The position numbers and the translations under genes are program-made. A stretch of DNA of 33,430 nt from positions 1-33,430 of the forward strand of contig MPUH01000817.1 in NCBI GenBank assembly GCA_001970955.1, in the 5' to 3' direction. Origin of the DNA: Stentor coeruleus (lineage: Eukaryota; Ciliophora; Heterotrichea; Heterotrichida; Stentoridae). Of the stretch, positions 18,739 to 28,129 are shown piece by piece. The first letter of the stretch is position 1. Every line of letters begins with the position of its first letter. The notes beneath the pieces were generated by a model. It was not told the DNA's origin, made no database searches, and saw only the letters and a program-made list of their open reading frames with translations.

Positions 18739-19418
18739 TTAAAACATGAAATTTTGCGAGAAGATTATAGGACTAAACCCAGCAGGTACAGTGTTTTCTA
18801 ATAGCTGACTGTCAAAAATAACCTCAATCTCCGCACCGCTTTCAATACTCACTGCAGGAACTACAGGTCCTTTCATCCCAGTAACCCTAGCTCCTTCTAA
18901 AATCACTTCATCTTTCATAAAACTCACTACAGCAGGGAAGTCACTTTGATCAAACAAACATGAAATAATCGTCCCAGCTTTAACTTTATAAACACTTGGC
19001 CCTTCAGCTGCTNTGGCCCTTCAGCTGCTGAAAATAATATCCCCCAACTATCTGAATCTTGACCTACACCTTCATGTAGATGGTCTTTATTATTTTTTGC
19101 TACACCAATAGCAATATTCCCTGGCTTGATTACTTTAACTTCAAAATATGCTTTGTCTTGTATAAGTTGAGAATTGGCTAATGCTTTACCATAACCTGTG
19201 ACATTAAAAGTCATTCGATGCTGGCCAATTTTCTGTCTTTATAAAAATTACTCAATAATCCTCACACGAGAACTTGATAAAGCTGGATCCATTTTGACAA
19301 TAAACCTTGGAGCGTTTTGGGATTCTCTAAGTTCTGTGCCTTCTGAGTCCTCAATTTTTAGGATATACTTGGCGAATTTGTCAAAAAGCGAGAACTTGAA
19401 GTAAAATGGACAGAACAT
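18739..19418 (-). CDS. SPRY-domain protein (spliced, split by an assembly duplication)
   Basis: Reconstructed from ATG at 19418 to TAA at 18739. A 15-nt intron (19237-19251, GTAATTTTTATAAAG on the sense strand) must be removed. A 16-bp duplication plus N (18997-19029) must also be collapsed, because it shifts the frame by 17 nt. The result is 215 aa. Residues ~58-205 form a SPRY/B30.2 domain: KAYFEVKVIKPGNIAIGVAK, DSDSWGILFSAAEGPSVYKV, TIISCLFDQSDFPAVVSFMKD and GPVVPAVSIESGAEIEVIF are the usual strand motifs in order. Upstream are ~55 residues of unknown fold. SPRY domains bind peptides or proteins; the partner is unknown. The start is preceded by CTTATATAAAA. Repair of two independent breaks giving one continuous domain makes the model convincing. 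Confidence 0.85.
18997..19029. repeat. assembly-artefact 16-bp duplication around N at 19013
   Basis: TGGCCCTTCAGCTGCT occurs at 18997-19012 and again at 19014-19029 with one N between. Removing one copy and the N (17 nt) restores the SPRY reading frame, which is independent evidence that it is an artefact. Confidence 0.93.
19237..19251 (-). other. 15-nt spliceosomal intron in the SPRY gene
   Basis: Sense strand GTAATTTTTATAAAG. Without splicing the frame hits TAA inside it. With removal, GA joins A to give GAA and the frame runs on from RVRIIE into QKIGQHRMTFNV. Confidence 0.85.
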
Positions 19419-20065
19419 TTTTATATAAGCTCATAGTGATATATTTTGTATATATAAAGTTTTATTAACAATGGAGTTATTGTTATGAAATTGAGATAAA
19501 TTTTATATGAAAAAAAAAAAGAGGAAATGTTATTTAAAGTGAGAGTCTTTATTGGATAATTTCAATACTGTTTATGATATTTAATGTGTTGCATATGCTT
19601 ATTATTGTTCAAGATTCGATAGGTTTTTATTACATGAGGGGAAGTATTTTTTACATACTGAGCTTTTTTTATGTTATAAATATGCCGATTTTGTATATGC
19701 TATTGGTATGTTAGAACAGTTAAAAATGGAATGAAATTATTAAAGGAATGCTTTGGGATAATATGTAATGATTTTGCATACCAAGAATTATTTTTTTTAA
19801 TTCGATATAATTTGTGATATTTTCATATATAATCATAGCATTTCTCATAATCCTTATAAAATTCTCACTTTATTATCAGCATCGCAAAGATAATTAAAAA
19901 AATCATAAAACTCGCATCTAAGACTGAATAATTTTTAATTCAAAACCTTAACTTCGAATACAAATCTAAAAAAAAATCTCAACTTTCCACCACAAGCCCA
20001 TCTACTTCAACAATCTTTTCTAATCAACATAATTTTATGTCAAATATCATATTTATTTAATCTAA
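19419..20065. other. intergenic region
   Basis: No gene seen. Next to 19418 the plus strand is G-rich (5' flank of the SPRY gene). From ~19840 to 20065 it is C-rich and G-poor (3' flank of the next minus-strand gene). There are A and T homopolymer runs near 19510 and 19790. Confidence 0.5.
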
Positions 20066-20527
20066 CTACTTAAAAGACTGCTTCATGAAATTAAGCAGTG
20101 CAGCTCTTTGGCTTGAATTTGTTTTGCTTGATACATTTTTTTTGTTCTGATTAAGATCTATATTTTGTACTTTTACCTTATATAATTTCATTTTACTTTC
20201 ATTTTTTGGTTCTGGTCCTACAACATGATCAATTAAATCTTTTTCAAACAAGTTTTTCTTTTCTTCAGCTTTCTTTGTATTTTCTTCAGCTTTTTTTCTT
20301 TTTTCAAGCATTTTCAGGTATTCTTGATTGACTTCATCGAATTCTTGCTTTATTTCTTCAGCTGTAATGCCTGCACCATTTCGCTGATCGTCTCTTTTTT
20401 TCATTTGATCTTTTCTTTCACTCTGTTCTTTTTTGTTGAAGCGTTTTTTTGCATCTTTGTTACCTCCCCTACGGTTTCTTGGGTCTTTCTCTAAATCGTA
20501 GTCAATTTCAGAAGACTCTTCCACCAT
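20066..20527 (-). CDS. charged coiled-coil protein, 153 aa
   Basis: Complete frame, ATG to TAG. No family recognised with confidence. The N-terminal half is highly basic and Arg/Lys/Gly/Asn-rich (KDPRNRRGGNKDAKKRFNKKEQ), which could bind RNA or act as a nuclear signal. Residues ~53-95 are a Glu/Lys coiled coil (AEEIKQEFDEVNQEYLKMLEKRKKAEE). The C-terminus is polar and ends in a short hydrophobic helix (AALLNFMKQSFK). No membrane segment, zinc motif or catalytic motif. Higher GC than its flanks and a clear ATG/stop pair support a real gene. Confidence 0.7.
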   Translation of the reverse strand: MVEESSEIDYDLEKDPRNRRGGNKDAKKRFNKKEQSERKDQMKKRDDQRNGAGITAEEIKQEFDEVNQEYLKMLEKRKKAEENTKKAEEKKNLFEKDLIDHVVGPEPKNESKMKLYKVKVQNIDLNQNKKNVSSKTNSSQRAALLNFMKQSFK

Positions 20528-21111
20528 TTGGTATACTAATAAATTATAATAATTTTACCCATAGAAATTTATGATTTTTTAAGCTAAAATTAATGTTAAG
20601 TGATCTAAGGTATTAAAAGGAAAATTGTTATTATTCACAAATAGTAAAAGAAGTTAAATTTTTGCCTTAGGGATATAAGAAATAATTTTAAGTGAAACTT
20701 TAATAATGGTAGATTTTATAGTTAGTCTTCTAGAAATAACTTAAAATATTATCATATAAATCAATAAATATAAATTTTTAACTTAAACTTAGAGTGAATT
20801 TTTTTCTACATTGAAATTTTATAATTTATACACACTAGTATTATTTCCACAATATGTTATTGCTTTAGACATTTCATATTAATAAACAGAAATAGCTTAT
20901 AAAATATTTTTACATAAACTACACTTCATACAAAATTTAATTCTAAAACAAAATTATAACTCTGATTCTAAACATCTTCATTATATTTTTGTCTCTTAAA
21001 AATAATGAATTTATTCCATACACCTTTCATAACTATCATCTACAATTGTCCTAAATCAAAATTCTCTATTTGTAATCTTAATTTCTAAACATAAACTTAA
21101 TAATAATTTAT
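20528..21111. other. intergenic region, divergent promoters
   Basis: AT-rich spacer between divergent genes. No gene, repeat or RNA seen. The right ~250 bp is C-leaning and G-poor, as in other plus-strand 5' flanks. Confidence 0.5.
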
Positions 21112-22218
21112 ATGATGAAAAATTCACAAACTGGAATGTTAAAGAAAAAAATAAACCCAGCTAATGATGTGCTTCAAGAAGAAGCTAAGCGTATGGAAGA
21201 AAAGCTTAGTGAATTAAAAGAGTTCATGCAAAAAGAAAAAGAAAAAAGGAATCAGGAACCAAAACTAAAAGATCTGAGTAGGTTAAGGATAAATCCATCA
21301 AACAAGCTTTTAATTAATAACACTGAGCCTAAACCAAAAACCCAAGATGAGGCTTTACAATTAAAAAAAAACGAGTATATCCCTACAAGCACGCTTTTAG
21401 AAAGCCCAATAAATAACCCTTATCAACAAAACCAACTTTTTGATTTCCTCAGCAACTGTGGTATGGAAAAATATTATAAATCTTTTATCGATAATGGCAT
21501 TGAAGACTTAGAAATCCTCTTAGAACTTACTGAGCCACATTTGGTAAATATGAAAATCCCCCTCGGCCATCGATTAAAAATCCTGAAAAAAATCAGAGAT
21601 CTAAAAGCCTTAACACTCAACACTAACCTCATAAAAAACTCAACCAAGCATCCATCATCAACAACAATATCAGAAAACGAGTCAACAACTCCATCAAAAA
21701 CCCCTGAAAACGACTCATACAACATGTTTAAAGAAGCTATCGAACAATTTAATAACCCAAGTAACCCAACAAAACACAAATCCAAAACCAACATAAAATC
21801 CTCCCAAGACTCATACAAAAACATGCCTTTTCTTGAGCCAATAACCGAAGAAATGCTTCCAAAAGAAACAAAAGGACTTCTCTACGAAGGTACATGGATA
21901 ACAAACATAACCCAACAACCAAAAACAACAGACGAAAGTTCAGATATCGGATCTTTAAAACTTATAAAAGAGCCTAAATCTTGTTGGAATTGTTATAAAC
22001 TTGTATCAGGAGAAAATGTTTGTAAAGCATATGATAAAGATTTTTGTTCAGATACTTGTGTAATGGTTTATTATGAAAGTCATATAGTAAAATGTTCATG
22101 TGGTAAGAAATTTATAAAAACAGATGGGTTTGTTGTTAATAAAATATGGGTTTGTAGTGATTTATGTGCTGATATTTTAGGGCAAAGTAAAGAAGGTTAT
22201 GATTATGTTGATATTTAG
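21112..22218 (+). CDS. SAM-domain protein with C-terminal Cys-rich zinc module
   Basis: 368 aa. The frame opens with ATG ATG, so the start could be either codon; TTTAT precedes it. Residues ~18-50 are a Lys/Glu helix. Residues ~105-166 are a SAM domain (QLFDFLSNCGMEKYYKSFID, then the LVNMKIPLGHRLKILKKI helix). Residues ~170-285 are Ser/Thr/Pro-rich and disordered. The last 80 aa form a Cys-rich module with C291, C294, C304, C312, C316, C328, C330, C348 and C352, resembling a treble-clef/FCS- or TRASH-like zinc binding unit that I cannot name exactly. SAM domains oligomerise or bind partners, so a scaffold role is plausible. It converges on the RIIa gene with a 39-bp spacer. Confidence 0.8.
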   Translation: MMKNSQTGMLKKKINPANDVLQEEAKRMEEKLSELKEFMQKEKEKRNQEPKLKDLSRLRINPSNKLLINNTEPKPKTQDEALQLKKNEYIPTSTLLESPINNPYQQNQLFDFLSNCGMEKYYKSFIDNGIEDLEILLELTEPHLVNMKIPLGHRLKILKKIRDLKALTLNTNLIKNSTKHPSSTTISENESTTPSKTPENDSYNMFKEAIEQFNNPSNPTKHKSKTNIKSSQDSYKNMPFLEPITEEMLPKETKGLLYEGTWITNITQQPKTTDESSDIGSLKLIKEPKSCWNCYKLVSGENVCKAYDKDFCSDTCVMVYYESHIVKCSCGKKFIKTDGFVVNKIWVCSDLCADILGQSKEGYDYVDI

Positions 22219-22257
22219 TTTTTTTTTTCTAAGTTTATGAATTGAGATTATAAGTTA

Positions 22258-22699
22258 TTATCCTTGAGCTTCACGTGATTTTTGCGCTTTTTCTACTAGG
22301 CTATTGACATAAACGTGTGCAGCATCAGCTGTATTTTCAGGTAAAGATTGAGATAAAGAAGACCCATCACTACGAGTTGATGCATTTACTTTATGTTTTT
22401 CTGAATGTCTTGAGATTTTTTTTTCTTCCTGGCGCCCTGTGGCGCCAGCTTTAATTGGAGATGCTGGCTTTTTTGGAGGGATTTTATAATCACTTGGTCT
22501 TGGATTCCGAGGATTAGCTTCTTCCCAAATGAATTCTTTATGCTGAATAAAAACTTACTTCTTGTTTAGCTTTAAAATATGCTGCACAGAATTGTATTAT
22601 ATCTTGAGGTTGATATCTTAGAATTTCTCTAGTTAAATCTCTTATTATATGTGGTAATGTTTGAGGTACAGGGAATAACTGTAGATATTTGCTTGCCAT
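22258..22699 (-). CDS. RIIa (dimerization/docking)-domain protein, spliced
   Basis: A two-exon gene that has no long uninterrupted frame. ATG at 22699, a 16-nt intron at 22543-22558, TAA at 22258, giving 141 aa. Residues ~5-45 (YLQLFPVPQTLPHIIRDLTR, then EILRYQPQDIIQFCAAYFKAK) match the RIIa/R2D2 domain of PKA regulatory subunits and of axonemal proteins of the ROPN1/SPA17/radial-spoke type: P-x-L...R.LR.QP.DI..F.A.YF. These helices dimerise and dock amphipathic helices of AKAP-like anchors. The rest is basic, Ser/Pro-rich and unassigned. There is no cyclic-nucleotide domain, so it is not a PKA regulatory subunit. A ciliary role is likely by family. It starts only 26 bp after the stop of the FYVE-like gene on the same strand. 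Confidence 0.85.
22543..22558 (-). other. 16-nt spliceosomal intron in the RIIa gene
   Basis: Sense strand GTAAGTTTTTATTCAG, with a perfect GTAAGT donor and CAG acceptor. Removal joins FKAKQE to HKEFIWEE and keeps the frame open to the stop at 22258 (442 minus 16 is 142 codons). Confidence 0.9.
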
Positions 22700-22725
22700 T
22701 ATATTATATTAAGGTAATAAGAATT

Positions 22726-23508
22726 TTAAAATACTTGACAAGAACCACATGCACCTTTTTTTTTTAAAGGTTCTTGACTTACAGATGATGATCTTATTTC
22801 AGTACCAGTTGTTGCATTTTCAGGCTTGAAAATTTTATGGTATTCGACAAGGACTCTTGGGTAACACATGGAACAAACAATCCTCTTAACCAATCTGACT
22901 GGAACTTGCATCTTGACAAACTCCCTAAGTTCATTTAATTCAGATAACACCGTATTTCTCTCATTCATCAACTCTTTTAATTCTTTTGAAGATTTTTCTG
23001 TCTCTTGATCCAACCCATTAATTTTCTCTTTAGCAAACTCTATTTCTTCTTTTAATTTCTCCTCTTCTCTAATCTTTTTCCCAATACTCTCTTCTGTAGT
23101 TTTTATCAAACCTTTAGTTTTCTTTACATTTTCTTCTAATAAAATATCTTCATTATGTAAAAGTTCTTGTTTACTCATACATTGTTCTCTTGTATTAAGT
23201 ACTTGAGTACTTATTTTACATAAGTTTTTTGTATTGTTTTCTCTTGTTGTGGCAATTTCTTGTATTTCATTATGAATATTTTCTATTGTTGTTTCAGTAT
23301 CTGGTAGTTGGGATGATAGAAAATCTTCAAGACATTCATCGCATATACGCTCTTGATTACCTGGAGACATTTGGCTTGAATGGGTTATACAAATTGTCAT
23401 ATGGCATTGAGTACAATAAGCATTGGTTTTTGCTGATTTATTGCACCGAATACATGGAAGTTTAGATTTTAACTGGATATCTTCGGAATCACTACGTCTT
23501 GATGACAT
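22726..23508 (-). CDS. FYVE-like zinc finger + coiled-coil protein
   Basis: 260 aa, ATG to TAA. The N-terminus carries eight zinc ligands in cross-brace spacing: C19-C22, C32-C35, C40-H43 and C56-C59, as in FYVE/PHD-type fingers. The canonical FYVE phosphoinositide motif is not clearly present. Residues ~70-205 are a long coiled coil (EEIEFAKEKINGLDQETEKS, LKELMNERNTVLSELNELRE). A second small Cys pair (CSMCYP, ~217-222) follows. The C-terminus reads GACGSCQVF, with cysteines near the end but no CAAX box. A likely role is tethering or scaffolding, possibly on endomembranes; that is inference from family architecture. Just downstream on the same strand lies the RIIa gene. Confidence 0.75.
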   Translation of the reverse strand: MSSRRSDSEDIQLKSKLPCIRCNKSAKTNAYCTQCHMTICITHSSQMSPGNQERICDECLEDFLSSQLPDTETTIENIHNEIQEIATTRENNTKNLCKISTQVLNTREQCMSKQELLHNEDILLEENVKKTKGLIKTTEESIGKKIREEEKLKEEIEFAKEKINGLDQETEKSSKELKELMNERNTVLSELNELREFVKMQVPVRLVKRIVCSMCYPRVLVEYHKIFKPENATTGTEIRSSSVSQEPLKKKGACGSCQVF

Positions 23509-24242
23509 TTTTAATAATTTATTGAAGATGTAAGATGATTAAGATTAGATTATAACAAGTATTTGGCATAAGAAATTTGTGGATAAATTGTTGTTGTAAT
23601 GCTTGTGAATATATTTTGTATAGTTTTGTAGTTATTGAATTTATTGTATATGCTATTTTTAAGTTGTATATTAAATTGTTATATTAGATAATTTAGAAAA
23701 GAAACAGTAAAGACCTCCTCAGCCAAGTAAAGATTCACATAACCAGCGACAACGAATGGTTTAATAAACGGAATCTGCCTAAAGAAAGAAATTGTAAGAC
23801 AAACAAACCTCGATCGGATAAGGTTTAAACCATCCCACCTTAACTATCACCTACTTTAAACTTTAGATAATTATATTGTAAAGTATATAGATGAAGGATA
23901 AATATTAAAATTAATAAGGAAATTAGTATGAAGAATATTAGTTTAGATTATTTTCGAGTAATGTAAAAAGTGTTCATGATATAAAAAATAATTACATATA
24001 ATATAGAGAAGCTGTTGAATTATTACAGGTGATCGGCACCCAATCTGAAAATTCTAAAGCTTAGAGATTTTATTCAGCTATATAAATTCTATAATTAGAT
24101 ACAAAAGATGGATTTATCCATCGCTTTAAAGACTTCATAATATTAATCAGCCAATAAACACTCTTAAAATATTAACTTCCCCAAATCCTTTAATTCATAT
24201 ATTAACCATATTTCTATACACCATCAATATTCCTAATAAAAT
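23509..24242. other. intergenic region with two GC-raised islands
   Basis: Spacer between divergent genes. Two islands stand out. Island A (~23701-23850) is about 35-43% GC in its first half and has a minus-strand open stretch (23679-23843) without ATG, containing PFIKPFVVAGYVNLYLAEEV-like text. Island B (~24028-24140) has a minus-strand ATG frame of 22 codons (24070-24138, starting MKSLKRWINPSF) and small inverted repeats, including a perfect GATGGATTTATCCATC hairpin (24107-24122). Neither can be assembled into a gene with 15-16 nt introns. Unannotated small RNA genes or tiny protein genes are both possible. Confidence 0.4.
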
Positions 24243-26594
24243 ATGCTAATACGAAGATTTTCTCAGAAGTTCTTCCAAGATATAATAAACTATCGTCTGA
24301 ACTTCTTAAAATCCCTTCCCCCAAATCAATCCAAACCCATAAATCCAATCGACATCTACTACAAAGACCAAAAATTTTCAGGTTTTTCCCACACAACATC
24401 TCCAATCGAAATCGCCAAAGCTTTAAAAATCCCAAATGTTTTAGCAGCTAAAGTTACATACCAAACACCTCAAGAGGAAAAAATTTTATCAGCTGATGAA
24501 GTTTTAACTGAAAACCTTGACTATTTAATCTACGACCTTAATCGACCATTAGAAGCAAATTGTTCTTTAGCCTTTGTGAATTTTGATGAACCTCTTGGTA
24601 AAAAGATTTTCTGGCATTCTTCGGCCCATATCCTTGGTTATGCCTTAGAAAAACTCACATCTGGACTATTGACGAATGGTCCAGCCTTGAACCTAGGGTT
24701 TTACTATGATATAAATATTAATGAAACTACAATAAAACCTGAGGATTTATCAAGACTTTTAGATATTTCTAAAGGGTTTGTAAAAGAAAACCATGCTTTT
24801 AATAGGTTTGTTTTGACAAAAAGTCAAGCTTTAGAACTTTTTATTTATAATCCTCATAAGCTTCATTTTCTGAAGACGAAAATCTCTGATGAAGGGTTGA
24901 CTTCTGTATATCAGGTTGGGGATTTTGTTGATCTTTGTTCAGGGCCGCATTTAATATCGACTGGGCTTGTTAAAGGATTAAAATATACTGATTTTTCAGC
25001 ATCACATTGGCTTGGGAATATGAAAATACCTTTACAAAGAGTTTATGGGGTGTCATTTCCTAGTAATGGAGAACTGAAAATATATGAAGAACATATTGAT
25101 CAAGCAGCAAAACGAGATCATAGGAAAACTGGCAGCCATCTTTTTTTCTGTCATCCTTTCGCTGCAGGGAGTGCCTTTTTCTTACCTGAAGGAACTAGGA
25201 TTTACCATAAACTTATTGATTTTTTAAGAAAAGAATACATATATCGAGGATTCACAGAAGTTGTCAGCCCAAACCTTTATAACGTAGACCTCTGGAAGAA
25301 ATCAGGACATTATGCAAAATACAAAGAAGATATGTACCTTCTAAAATCTGAAGAAGAAGAACTTGGATTAAAGCCAATGAATTGTCCAGGTCATTGTCTT
25401 ATATTTGATCATAATCTCAGATCCTACAAAGAACTTCCATTACGTATAGCAGAATTTGGTGTCCTTCATCGTAATGAAATCAGTGGAAGTCTTTCAGGGC
25501 TAACAAGAGTTCGTCGTTTTATCCAAGATGACTCACATATTTTCTGCCGTAAAGATCAAATCGAATCAGAAGTTTTTGGGTGTTTAGATTTCGTTGATTA
25601 TATATACAAGGTTTTTGATTTCTCATATACTTTAGAATTATCAACAAAACCAAAAAATGCTCTTGGAAACGCTGATATATGGTCAAATGCTGAAGATCAG
25701 CTAATGAAAGCTCTACAAAAAACAGGAAAACCTTGGAAACTCTGTCAAGGTGAAGGGGCATTTTATGGACCAAAAATCGATATAAAAGTTGAAGATGCCA
25801 TGGGTCGAAGTCATCAATGTGGGACTATACAATTAGATTTCAATTTACCTAAAAGATTTAATTTACAATACAAAACTGAAAACACTCAGTATTTATCAAC
25901 AGATAATTTAGTTGAATATGATGATTTTAAAGAACATGAACTTAAACAAGGATTTGAAAGACCTATTATAATCCATAGAGCTATTTTAGGTAGTTTAGAA
26001 AGGTTTATTGGTGTTCTTACTGAACATTATGCTGGAAAATGGCCTTTTTGGATCAGTCCACGACAAGGGATTATTTTGACTGTAAATGATAAAGTTGATG
26101 ATTATGCTGAGAAATTTAGGAATAGATTGGTTATGGAAGGATATGCTGTTGATATTGATATGTCATCAGCTAGTTTAAATAAGAAAATACGCACAGGGCA
26201 AATGGCTAATTATAATTATATGATGATTATTGGAGATAAAGAAAAAAATTGTAAAACTGTTGATGTTAGAGATAGAGAAAGCAATAAGTCTATAGGGACT
26301 TTTGATATAAAAGAAGTTTTGGAATTGTTTAGATCGTTACAACCTGTTGTGTCACAAGCTAAGGAAAATGCTCAGAAAAATACTTGGAATGACTTTTTGT
26401 ATGTTGAAAATACGGTTAAGATTAGGGATTTGGAAGATAGGCTTAGTGGGAAGAAGTTTTTGTCAGGAGATAAACCGGGTGAAGAGGATTTTTTGATTTA
26501 TAAGAATATGGGTCATGCACCTTGTGGACAACATTTTCCAGTTACGAATGGATGGTATGAAATAATGCGGGAAATACAAAAAAACATAAATTAA
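24243..26594 (+). CDS. TARS1: threonyl-tRNA synthetase with C-terminal GST-C/eEF1B-like domain
   Basis: 783 aa, ATG to TAA. It charges tRNA(Thr) with threonine. Order: TGS domain (~35-110), editing (SAD) domain with HSSAH (H125, H129) and DLCSGPH, and class II core. Visible core motifs are MNCPGHC (379-385, zinc/threonine site), motif 2 RVRRF (422-426) and motif 3 HRAILGSLERF (from 578). The anticodon-binding domain follows (~605-700). Sequence is of eukaryotic cytosolic type. The N-terminus MLIRRFSQKFF is basic and amphipathic and could give some mitochondrial targeting. An insert near 545-575 (acidic, HELKQ) precedes motif 3. Unusual: residues ~718-783 (RDLEDRLSGKKFLSGDKPGE then WYEIMREI) resemble the GST-C-like domain of eEF1B beta/delta, which is not part of ordinary ThrRS. 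Confidence 0.97.
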   Translation: MLIRRFSQKFFQDIINYRLNFLKSLPPNQSKPINPIDIYYKDQKFSGFSHTTSPIEIAKALKIPNVLAAKVTYQTPQEEKILSADEVLTENLDYLIYDLNRPLEANCSLAFVNFDEPLGKKIFWHSSAHILGYALEKLTSGLLTNGPALNLGFYYDININETTIKPEDLSRLLDISKGFVKENHAFNRFVLTKSQALELFIYNPHKLHFLKTKISDEGLTSVYQVGDFVDLCSGPHLISTGLVKGLKYTDFSASHWLGNMKIPLQRVYGVSFPSNGELKIYEEHIDQAAKRDHRKTGSHLFFCHPFAAGSAFFLPEGTRIYHKLIDFLRKEYIYRGFTEVVSPNLYNVDLWKKSGHYAKYKEDMYLLKSEEEELGLKPMNCPGHCLIFDHNLRSYKELPLRIAEFGVLHRNEISGSLSGLTRVRRFIQDDSHIFCRKDQIESEVFGCLDFVDYIYKVFDFSYTLELSTKPKNALGNADIWSNAEDQLMKALQKTGKPWKLCQGEGAFYGPKIDIKVEDAMGRSHQCGTIQLDFNLPKRFNLQYKTENTQYLSTDNLVEYDDFKEHELKQGFERPIIIHRAILGSLERFIGVLTEHYAGKWPFWISPRQGIILTVNDKVDDYAEKFRNRLVMEGYAVDIDMSSASLNKKIRTGQMANYNYMMIIGDKEKNCKTVDVRDRESNKSIGTFDIKEVLELFRSLQPVVSQAKENAQKNTWNDFLYVENTVKIRDLEDRLSGKKFLSGDKPGEEDFLIYKNMGHAPCGQHFPVTNGWYEIMREIQKNIN

Positions 26595-27496
26595 GATTAT
26601 TGAAGTGATGTTTAGGGTATGTAGAAATATGAGGATTTTATAGGAATTTGAATGAAATTAAAAAAAAAATTTATTGGGGTTTAAGAATATAAATATTTTG
26701 CGTATGGAAAATATGTTGGAGTTATTTTATTAAAAGTTATGATGTATAAAAAAATCTCTAAAAGTTTATAAGCTAAATAGTAAAGTATAGTCGAAAAATT
26801 ATATATTTATTCATCATATTTTAAAATTAAGAATTAAGCATATATAACTCTTAGAATAGAATATATAAAAATATTCTAGTCATTAAATATTATCTTTTTA
26901 TAGAATAATCCCATTAAGCCAAATGGTTCTGTTTATTAAATCATATATATAGCAATGTAATAAAATATTATAAACTCATTGGACCATATATTGAAATTGT
27001 AGTTATAATAAATACAATTATCACAACTTTTTTTATATAATTTATCGAAATTCATCATATTTTCAATATCTAATAGTCATAAATAATAACTATCATCTCC
27101 CAAAAGTATTAAATCAAAATAAAAAAACTCAAAATTGTCTATAAAACCACATAAAAAATTTTATCTTAATATCAAATACCTCTCTAACCCATAACATAAA
27201 CTAACACCCTTAAACAACCTACTTAAACCTATAAAAAACCTCATCTAAATCCTCTTCTTAATCATTTACCCTTTACCTTTAAATATTATATTTCCTATAC
27301 ACAAAATCTCTTCTTATATTCTTATCAGTATCTCTAAAATTATTTTCTTTCTTATCTCTTATTATTTTCTTTTAATAATAAAAAACCCCTTTCTATAATT
27401 CTACACAAAACCCTTAAAAATCAAAAATCTTAAATAAGCATCCACAAAAATAATATCAACACCAATATTATACTAAAACAATTCTTTTTATAATTT
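26595..27496. other. intergenic region
   Basis: No gene seen. The first ~130 bp is G-rich (3' flank of the synthetase gene). From ~27080 to 27496 it is C-rich and almost G-free (27181-27240 has 19 C and no G by hand count), the clearest 5' flank in the window. CTAACACCCT at 27201-27210 is a partial match to the telomere-like motif. Confidence 0.5.
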
Positions 27497-28129
27497 ATGA
27501 ATAACCGATCATCTTGGCTCCAACATACACGAGATTACCTAAAACAAGATCTTAAAGGTAGGCGGTACTACCAAGTCCATAAAAACTTTCATGACCATTC
27601 ACCTTTTGCTGACGAAAAATCCCCATCAAATCGAACCAGAAAACATAGAGAGCAACAATCATCAACCCCTTCTCCAACCAATATAATCAAACTAAAAAAC
27701 TCCACCTTTAAACCTACAGAAGACAAAGACTTAACCCAAGTGCTTATGAAAAAAGATACCGAGTTAAATCTTTTACGTCAACTTTATAATGAAGCTAATG
27801 AAAAACTTCGAACTGTAGAGAAAATCCGCTTTATTGAAGGGAATTTAAAAAGCTTACCAACAAATGATAAAAAATCTCCACCGCGGCATTTGCAACAAAT
27901 TGATAGTTTTATACACGATAAGTCTTCTAATGGAAATCATACACCTTTACCTGATTTAAATAATAAAAGGAACAAATCAACACCTAGTTGTAAATACAAT
28001 ATTTTTCCTGAAATACAAAGCCACTCATTATTCCAACAGCCTTCATTTACGAAAAATCGACCAAAAATCATCCTTGGTAACCCAATAACTGGACTAGCAT
28101 CACCAATTATTACAACTAAATATTATTAG
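27497..28129 (+). CDS. hypothetical protein, 210 aa, Ser/Asn/Lys-rich
   Basis: Complete frame, ATG to TAG, with TTTATAATTT directly before the ATG. No family recognised. The N-terminus (WLQHTRDYLKQDLKGRRYYQV) is a probable amphipathic helix, residues ~75-115 form a coiled coil (VLMKKDTELNLLRQLYNEAN then EKLRTVEKIRF), and the remainder is polar and low-complexity. No membrane span or zinc motif. The next gene starts only 36 bp downstream on the same strand. No functional link to that gene (complex I subunit) is evident. Confidence 0.65.
   Translation: MNNRSSWLQHTRDYLKQDLKGRRYYQVHKNFHDHSPFADEKSPSNRTRKHREQQSSTPSPTNIIKLKNSTFKPTEDKDLTQVLMKKDTELNLLRQLYNEANEKLRTVEKIRFIEGNLKSLPTNDKKSPPRHLQQIDSFIHDKSSNGNHTPLPDLNNKRNKSTPSCKYNIFPEIQSHSLFQQPSFTKNRPKIILGNPITGLASPIITTKYY

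Noticed and set aside
18721..18745. A 15-nt GT...AG at the 3' end of the SPRY gene
   Set aside because: The donor GTTTT lacks the GTAA of the other introns, and splicing would only swap the stop for one a few codons on.
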